A DNA stretch of 25,785 nucleotides, from the NCBI GenBank assembly GCA_015680685.1, contig MNCI01004358.1, forward strand, positions 52,265 through 78,049, in the 5' to 3' direction. A program made the translations under genes and the position numbers. The notes beneath the pieces were generated by a model. It was given only the letters and a program-made list of their open reading frames with translations, had not been told where the DNA came from and made no database searches. This DNA comes from Gnetum montanum (Eukaryota; Streptophyta; Gnetopsida; Gnetales; Gnetaceae). Below, piece after piece: positions 20,904 through 25,785 of the stretch (its first letter is position 1; each line of letters opens with the position of its first letter).

Positions 20904-20969
20904 TCAACAAGGCCTCGTCGATAGGGCCTAGCCGATGCATCATATCATGCCTCGACAAGGCCCTGTCGA
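20904..20969 (+). repeat. U3 palindromes of the right LTR
   Basis: TCAACAAGGCCTCGTCGA (20904-20921, 7 of 9 pairs) and TCGACAAGGCCCTGTCGA (20952-20969, 8 of 9 pairs) are 48 bp apart, centre to centre. The second is centred 28.5 bp before the TATA start. Confidence 0.75.
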
Positions 20970-20988
20970 TGAAGTGTTAGTTTTTGGT

Positions 20989-20996
20989 TATAAATA
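20989..20996 (+). promoter_or_regulatory. TATA box of the right LTR
   Basis: TATAAATA at the position equivalent to 9484 in the left LTR. Confidence 0.65.
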
Positions 20997-21121
20997 CATT
21001 CCTACTAGTCACATTCATGGCATTAGAGATTGTAGTTATAGTGAAGCTCTTGCAATTTTTCCATTTGAAAGTTAGAATTTTTCTCCTAAGTGCCCATAAT
21101 AGGAGTCATTAAGTGTGCGAA

Positions 21122-21175
21122 TCTTTATTCGAGCATTGTTGTACCTAAGCATGACAATGTATGTGACAATAAAGA
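21122..21175 (+). other. Predicted R-region poly(A) hairpin of the right LTR
   Basis: Outer arms TCTTTATT (21122-21129) and AATAAAGA (21168-21175), inner arms CATTGT (21134-21139) and ACAATG (21154-21159), all perfect. AATAAA is in the 3' arm. Confidence 0.55.
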
Positions 21176-21785
21176 TGAGCTTTCTAATAAACCTTATAGC
21201 ATTCTGGATAGATTAAATATTTTGTTTATGCATTTAATATTTTCAATTATTTATTTAATGCTTTCAATTATTTATTAAATGTTTCCAATGATTAAGTTAA
21301 TGAAGTGATTAAGCAAGATAGATTAAACACATAAGTACAACCACTTCGAGTGTAACACATATTTACTTGGTAATCCTAGTAGCGTTATTGCTTGGTATGC
21401 CTAGTAGCATAGCGTTTAGTCACCCAGTAGTGGATACGTGGGATCATGATGTGTATGGAAAGTGGGACTAGATGCTTATGTTAGGACTAGTTAGACATTA
21501 GTTGATTAGCTCAATTAAATTAGTTAGTCCAACCACTTTATTTCTCTTCAAGTATTGAAACCATAAAAATATAAAATGATAAAAATTAGATGCCTCAATT
21601 ACACTTAACCATACGAGTGTACATCACAAGTGTAATTGGGAAGACAACGATTAACCTTAAGGGAAGATTCACTTCCTAGAGAACTAGTGCACTAGAAATG
21701 ATAAAGTCCATGAAATTTGACCGAATTGTGCATGAACACTTTGTGATTCGTATGGTTGGATGTATGGGTACCTTGCCACTCATTA

Positions 21786-21790
21786 CTGAT
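21786..21790 (+). repeat. Target-site duplication, right copy (ctgat)
   Basis: Partner of ctaat at 9354-9358, one transition apart. Confidence 0.65.
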
Positions 21791-22270
21791 TGTGGTTTGT
21801 CAGTACTTATGATACCACATTAGAAGTATATGTAAATGTTGATTAAGGAGGTGATACGGTTGATCGAAGTACAAGAATTGGATTTCTTATTTAGCTTTTT
21901 GGAAATCCTATTAGTTGGGAAAATAGTAAGCAATGCATCATTTCCTTGTTATCTATGGAAGTTGAATATCAAGCATTATGAGAAACAGTTAAAGATATCA
22001 TCTAGATTGAGCAACTTTTATAGAAATTAAAGTTAAGGTTTCTAAACAAATTATATTTCATTGCAAAAATTAAAGTGGTTTAGATTTGGTGTATCATTGC
22101 AAAAAGTAAACATATTGAAATCAATGTACATTTTGTTCGTCGGAAGTATAAGGGAAAGTTTATTAGTGTTCAATATATTTTAGCTAAAGCACAAAAGGCA
22201 AATGGATTTATGAAAGCCCTAGAAACTGGGCTATTTGAAGATTTTAGAGTTTACCTCTCACTAGTACTCT
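21786..22270 (+). pseudogene. Ty1/copia RNase H, downstream half of the split pol
   Basis: Directly after the right LTR the copia gene resumes: LWFVSTYDTTLEVYVNVD (21792-21840), then DRRSTRIGFL (about 21862), NPISWENSKQ, LLSMEVEYQAL, IIWIEQLL, and KHIEINVHFVRRKYKGKFIS (about 22107-22165) with ILAKAQKANGF. These are the usual end of copia RNase H. Stops and shifts make it non-functional. It joins in sense with the fragment ending at 9358, so both are one gene split by the 12.4-kb insertion. Confidence 0.8.
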
Positions 22271-22860
22271 TCAACATAACATAAAGTGAAAAGGAGTCCT
22301 TACTAGATTATTTAATCAAGTGAGAAGGTGTCCTTACTCTATTTTGATGATCGAAGCTCACTTCATGCTGCTTTACAAAGATTGCAACAAATTCAAGGTT
22401 TTTAAAACAAAGTGTAAATTAAGGAGGAATATTAGAGGGTAATTCATACCTTTTCATAATACCCTACTAAGTTAAAGTCTCAAGGTGTCTACTACTTAAG
22501 TTGTAGTATGATTGAGTTAATTCGTAATCAAATGAGCAAATTCGTAATAAGTATGTTACTATGGTTGGTTCATAAAATTGGCTTATATTACGAATTTGTA
22601 ATAATAATGTTATTACAAATTCATAAAAAAGTTGTTATAAAGAGTCGTATTATTTAGGGATGCATCACATTTCCTCAATTAGTTAAGAGAGGAGTCTGGC
22701 TAGTACTATTAAATGGATAACTAAAACATTAAAGAATAAAAAAGGTAACAAATTCAATAATCTATTATAACTAAAAGGTCAAAAGATACAACTACATAAG
22801 AAATTTTATATCAAGGAAATTTATCTCAATTTTGATTATAGTTAATACTATGAATTGAAT
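22271..22860 (+). repeat. Copia 3' end: polypurine tract and LTR remnant
   Basis: AAGGAGGA (22421-22428) is the polypurine tract, followed by TATTAGAGGG at 22430, one base from the common copia start TGTTAG. U3 contains AATTCGTAAT twice (22519, 22539) and a long inverted repeat, TTACGAATTTGTAATA (22588-22603) with TATTACAAATTCATAA (22611-22626), 15 of 16 pairs. TATAAAG follows at 22636. The LTR's right end is not clear; 22860 is a guess. Confidence 0.55.
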
Positions 22861-22915
22861 TACAATTGTTGATACTTTCCATAAAGATCTTTTCCACACA
22901 TTCCAAAATTCAACG

Positions 22916-23970
22916 TTGGACAATATAGATAACACACTTGAGTAAGTGGATAATTACTAATGAAAGACAAAGAACATGCTTATCTCATCATCTACACCTA
23001 AGCATAATGAGTTTGAATAAAAATTCTATTATTTAAATAATGTTTTTTATTTGTTTAATTTGAACCTTATTCTAGAGGAGGTTTAATTACTCCTTATCCA
23101 ATAAGTTCTTATAACAAATTATTAAAATCATCTCATCCCAACCATTATGAAAGCCATTCCAATTATTTAATTTTCATTAAGACAAATATCGAAGTACTTA
23201 AAAATAAATGTTAGTAAGAATTATGAACATTAAATGGGAATATTAGATTTTTTTGAGTGTCCATATTTGCATGAAAATTTGAAAATATATAACAAGATGA
23301 AAGCAAGTTTACTTTTCACATATGATAATAATGTCTTGTGCTTTTTCTTTTTTCTTTTTTTGGTAATCCCATTACACTTGAAAGTTTCCATTACGCTTCT
23401 TTTTCTTTTTCTTTTTCTTTTATAAAAATAATAACATGGATTGAACATGGTAGATAACACACTTGACTAGCTGGACAATTACTGATAAAAGAGAGTATTT
23501 TCTTCATCATTTATACCTAAACCTAAACTTAATGAGCTTGAATAAAAAATTCCATTGTTATAAATAAATTATTTTATTTGTAATTAACTTATTGTATATG
23601 TTCAATTTAAACCTTATTCTAAAAAGTGTTTAATTACTCTTTATCTAGTAGATCTTACACCAACTTAATAAAATCATCTCATCCGTGAAAGCAATTACAG
23701 TCATTTAATTTACATAAGTATTTTAAAAAATATCCAAGTACTGAAGAACTAAATGTAAAATCATCTCATCCGTGAAAGCCATTATAGTCATTTAATTTAC
23801 ATAAGTATTTTAAAAAATATCCAAGTACTTAAAAACTAAATGTGAGTGACGGGCGTTAAATGTGAGAACACTCATGACTCATCATGTTTGAGTGTTTTAC
23901 ACGCCAAGGGAACGTTCGTTCGCGTTTTTTTTGGAGTGTCAAGATTTGCACGAAAATGTGAAAACTTATA
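22916..23970 (+). repeat. Segmental duplication (two units) with an inner 87-bp tandem repeat
   Basis: Unit A (22916-23295) and unit B (23443-23970) share the order TAGATAACACACTTGA, GGATAATTACT-type, TTAATGAGYTTGAATAAA, ACCTTATTCTARA, TTTAATTACTC, AAAATCATCTCATCC and GAGTGTC-TTTGCA-GAAAA. Unit B holds an exact-length 87-bp tandem copy (23670-23756, 23757-23843) and about 65 extra bases. A CTTTTT-rich tract (23395-23421) lies between. It contains no gene and borders the laccase promoter. Confidence 0.7.
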
Positions 23971-24881
23971 GCTATAGCTTCTATACACGGGGTTATCTCT
24001 TTTAGACTTTGGGTTTGACACGCACCAATCTCTTTCTAAATGCCCACCGAATCAGTGTAACGTCGACACACACTGCCAGCTTGCAACGAAATTTCACACT
24101 GTAAACGATACTGGGATCATGGTTTCGATTATGCACACAGACTTGGTAAGGTGTTAATCTCGCTTGTCACCTAAGAGAATAGTCAGATTGCGTTCGTTGG
24201 ACATTTCCTCTATCCAATTTGCCGCCATAGTGAAAGTCAGCTCTTTCACTGTTTCACCTGTTTTTTATTTTTAATTCATGTACGACCTCCGTTGAGGTTT
24301 CTTCTGCATTGATGATGTGCCCACGAAATGTATCACGCGGAGCAAATATAGATCGATTATGAAGACGTTAATGCCTCCACGGCATGTGCTTCTGCATTAA
24401 GTCAAAATTTTGCTCGGGCGGTGGCTTCCAGATTATACAAAGGAAAACAGAAACCCAGCTTAACTAGGCAAATTACAAGTGTGCTGATCTACAAATTCTA
24501 CGTTCCTGGTTCGGCTAAAATGACAGGACAATAGCAACAGGGTCGTCTTCCGCCCAGGGTAGAAATGAGAAGAGATCCGTAGAAAAATGTGTGCCTCCGC
24601 CGTTGCCGTCACTGCGTTTTCTTCCTTGCCTCTCGAATCAAACCAAATACGTTGGACTGTTGACATTTGATAATTTTTACGCTGTCTGCCTCTTCTTCCT
24701 CCTCCATTCGTCATTCCGCCACTCACGCCTTTCCAGGAAAGGAGTTAGCTGCTCTATAAATGCATGCCCTGGATTCTGATGCACCAGCAAGTTAGTCAGC
24801 ATTCACAACATAACCATATTATTGGTCGAATGCAAACCAACAGTCACTGAAGCTGTTTGATTACCTGATCTGAGATTTGAG
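23971..24881 (+). promoter_or_regulatory. Laccase upstream region and 5' UTR
   Basis: Base composition rises sharply from AT-rich repeats to mixed sequence near 24000, marking the host-gene boundary. The TATA box is at 24755-24761, so transcription should start near 24785, giving a 5' UTR of about 95 nt that ends GAGATTTGAGATGG at the start codon. I found no clear AC-rich (ACCWACC) MYB element of the lignin-pathway kind; ACCAAC occurs only in the 5' UTR (24836). Open frames at 24460-24779 on both strands are not gene-like. Confidence 0.55.
24755..24761 (+). promoter_or_regulatory. TATA box of the laccase gene
   Basis: TATAAAT, 127 bp upstream of the ATG. Confidence 0.65.
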
Positions 24882-25719
24882 ATGGGAAACACCCGGAGAG
24901 GGTTAGGCATGGGCCTTCTTGTGGCACTGTGCCTGCAAGCGTTTCTCGTGTCTTCCACGTTTGCGATTAATCGTGTCTACAACTGGGTGGCAAGTGTCAT
25001 TTGATGAGTTGATCTGTAGACTCTAGAGCGTTTTCCATGAATTTTTAATGCTATGTTTTTCGGTTTTTGTTGGTCTGGACCAGTGATGAAAACTGATGAT
25101 TTATTGTGTGGCAGCTCCAAGAAACAAACATAACGAAGCTCTGCGGTACGCAGCAGGTCGTGACGGTGAATGGGATGTACCCCGGGCCAAATGTCACGGT
25201 CCAGGACGGCGACACCGTCATCGTCAACGTCGTCAACAATTGCAACTATAACGCCACCATCCACTGGTAAAAATCATGTGGCTGCCTCCGTATCTACGAT
25301 TTTTCATAGAATTCTCTCTGATTTCTCTTCCACGCCATGAACAAACGAAATTCGCTCTTTTGGTTGTGTTTTTCGTTTCCCCTTCTGAAACAGGCATGGA
25401 ATATACCAGCTGCGCACCGGCTGGTCCGACGGGCCGGAATACATAACACAGTGTCCTATCCAGCCCGGCGCCAATTACACGTACAAATTCAACATCAGTG
25501 GACAGCACGGCACGCTGTGGTGGCACGCGCACGCCTCATGGATGAGAGCCACCGTGTTCGGCGCCTTCGTCATCCTTCCTCCGTCAAACTTCGTGTACCC
25601 GTACCAGAAGCCAGAGCACGAGGAGACCTTGATGTTGGGCGAGTGGTGGAACTCCAATCCAATGGACGTCATTGCGAAGGCCCTCCAGGACGGCGGCAAT
25701 GTCCAGAACTCCGACTCCC
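24882..25719 (+). CDS. Laccase (plant multicopper oxidase), exons 1-3, partial
   Basis: Laccases are secreted blue copper enzymes that oxidise phenols such as monolignols in the cell wall and reduce oxygen to water. Exons: 24882-24989, 25115-25266, 25394 onward; introns of 125 and 127 bp. Residues 1-28 form a signal peptide (hydrophobic [18 protein letters not shown]). The first cupredoxin domain follows: [12 protein letters not shown] (45-56), YPGP, DGDTV, and copper ligands HWH (86-88) and HAH (131-133) in [15 protein letters not shown], then LGEWWNSNP (168-176). N-glycosylation sites include NIT, NVT, NAT, NYT and NIS. Exon 2 is 152 bp, the common plant laccase size. Intron 2 is GT-AG in phase 2; intron 1 needs a GC donor to fit the family. 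About 195 of some 560 residues are present. The gene is cut at the N (25720). The ATG gives a full signal peptide; Met10 is a possible alternative. Confidence 0.9.
24990..25114 (+). other. Laccase intron 1, probable GC-AG type
   Basis: Family alignment (Tyr-x-x-Val before LQET) places the junction after GTG at 24987-24989, so the intron starts GCAAGT, the strong consensus of rare GC-AG introns, and ends GTGTGGCAG. A GT donor at 24987 is possible but drops one residue. Confidence 0.55.
25267..25393 (+). other. Laccase intron 2, GT-AG, phase 2
   Basis: CACTG|GTAAAA to CTGAAACAG|G. Removing it restores the copper motif codons for HWHG across the join. Confidence 0.85.
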
Positions 25720-25720
25720 N

Positions 25721-25783
25721 AAAGTAGTAGGAGCCGCACGCCTGGTCCGCCGTGAACACCACGTCCAGCGTCTGCCCCGGGTC
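25721..25783 (-). pseudogene. Laccase fragment in opposite orientation after an N
   Basis: On the minus strand the 63 bases read as DPGQTLDVV...YYF, which matches the second-domain laccase motif PGQTxDVxxxADQxxGxYY, normally about 100 residues after the point where the forward gene stops. On the plus strand the same bases give stops (XK then TAG TAG). The flip happens exactly at the N (25720). I take it as an inverted contig join. A real local inversion or a neighbouring laccase on the other strand are alternatives. Confidence 0.65.
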
Positions 25784-25785
25784 TA

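Larger units (their letters stand above)
9359..21785 (+). mobile_element. Full-length decayed Athila-like Ty3/gypsy retrotransposon, 12.4 kb
   Basis: It has two direct LTRs with TGATGAG...CTCATTA ends (921 and 908 bp), a near-matching 5-bp duplication, and the internal order leader, gag, protease, RT, RNase H, integrase, spacer with promoter-like module, ORF3, polypurine region. The RT box is FMDD and no chromodomain follows integrase; with the extra ORF behind pol this is the Athila/Tat type of layout. All genes are broken. The LTRs differ by roughly 15% over the stretch I compared (10080-10279 with 21590-21785), so insertion is old. It sits inside a Ty1/copia pol. Confidence 0.88.
20878..21785 (+). 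repeat. Right LTR of the 12.4-kb element
   Basis: It begins TGATGAGTTGCTTTCAATGG and ends CCACTCATTA, followed by ctgat. Layout equals the left LTR: palindromes 20904-20921 and 20952-20969, TATAAATA 20989-20996, poly(A) hairpin 21122-21175, terminal motif GGGTACCTT. Confidence 0.88.

Noticed and set aside
21836-22030. Separate 64-codon gene after the right LTR
   Set aside because: Out-of-frame reading of the copia RNase H remnant, whose true frame gives DRRST and EVEYQAL motifs.
24460-24779. Small genes upstream of the laccase on both strands
   Set aside because: No recognisable domains; the plus-strand frame runs across the laccase TATA box.
24977-25762. Several open frames on the minus strand across the laccase exons
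   Set aside because: Antisense shadows of GC-rich exons; they run through introns. Only the last 63 bases (25721-25783) have independent support.

Overview
This window is nuclear DNA of a land plant with a repeat-rich and probably large genome. The evidence is an intron-containing laccase gene at the right end, Athila-like (Ty3/gypsy) and Ty1/copia retrotransposons nested in each other, and long AT-rich decayed intervals. The species cannot be told from the sequence. There are no bacterial or organellar features, CRISPR arrays, tRNA genes or rRNA genes that I can see.

Layout. (1) 1-2381: the 5' end of an Athila-like element on the minus strand: LTR (1616-2381), a tRNA-Asp-type primer site, and a gag gene that is open for 340 codons before a TGA, then runs off the left edge. 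(2) 2382-3824: the 3' tail and 3' LTR of a related plus-strand element. (3) 3825-5047: a decayed minus-strand Ty3/gypsy reverse transcriptase. (4) 5048-8441: a 3.4-kb non-coding block with TGTGACA/TGTTACA ends and a TATA box, possibly a large solo LTR. (5) 8455-9358 and 21786-22429: the two halves of one Ty1/copia pol. They are split by a 12.4-kb Athila-like element (9359-21785) flanked by the near-identical 5-bp repeats ctaat/ctgat. That element has two LTRs (about 85% alike over the part I compared), gag, protease-RT-RNase H-integrase, a 1.5-kb spacer, and a third ORF of about 970 codons, all pseudogenised. (6) 22430-24000: a copia LTR remnant, then an AT-rich segmental duplication. (7) 24001-25719: promoter and first three exons of a laccase. 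A single N at 25720 is followed by 65 bases that read as laccase only on the opposite strand, so an assembly join is likely there.

Most interesting signals. All LTRs of the Athila-like family, and the copia LTR, carry palindromes just upstream of TATA. The palindromes differ in sequence between lineages, yet their centre lies 28.5-29 bp from TATA in four LTRs. A U3-like copy of this palindrome-plus-TATA module sits inside the large element, upstream of its third ORF, and looks like an internal promoter. The poly(A) signal of each family LTR lies in one arm of a predicted hairpin whose inner stem changes sequence but keeps pairing. ORF3 carries about 42 nonsense codons but almost no frameshifts, which suggests decay by cytosine deamination. 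All are hand readings and need computational confirmation.
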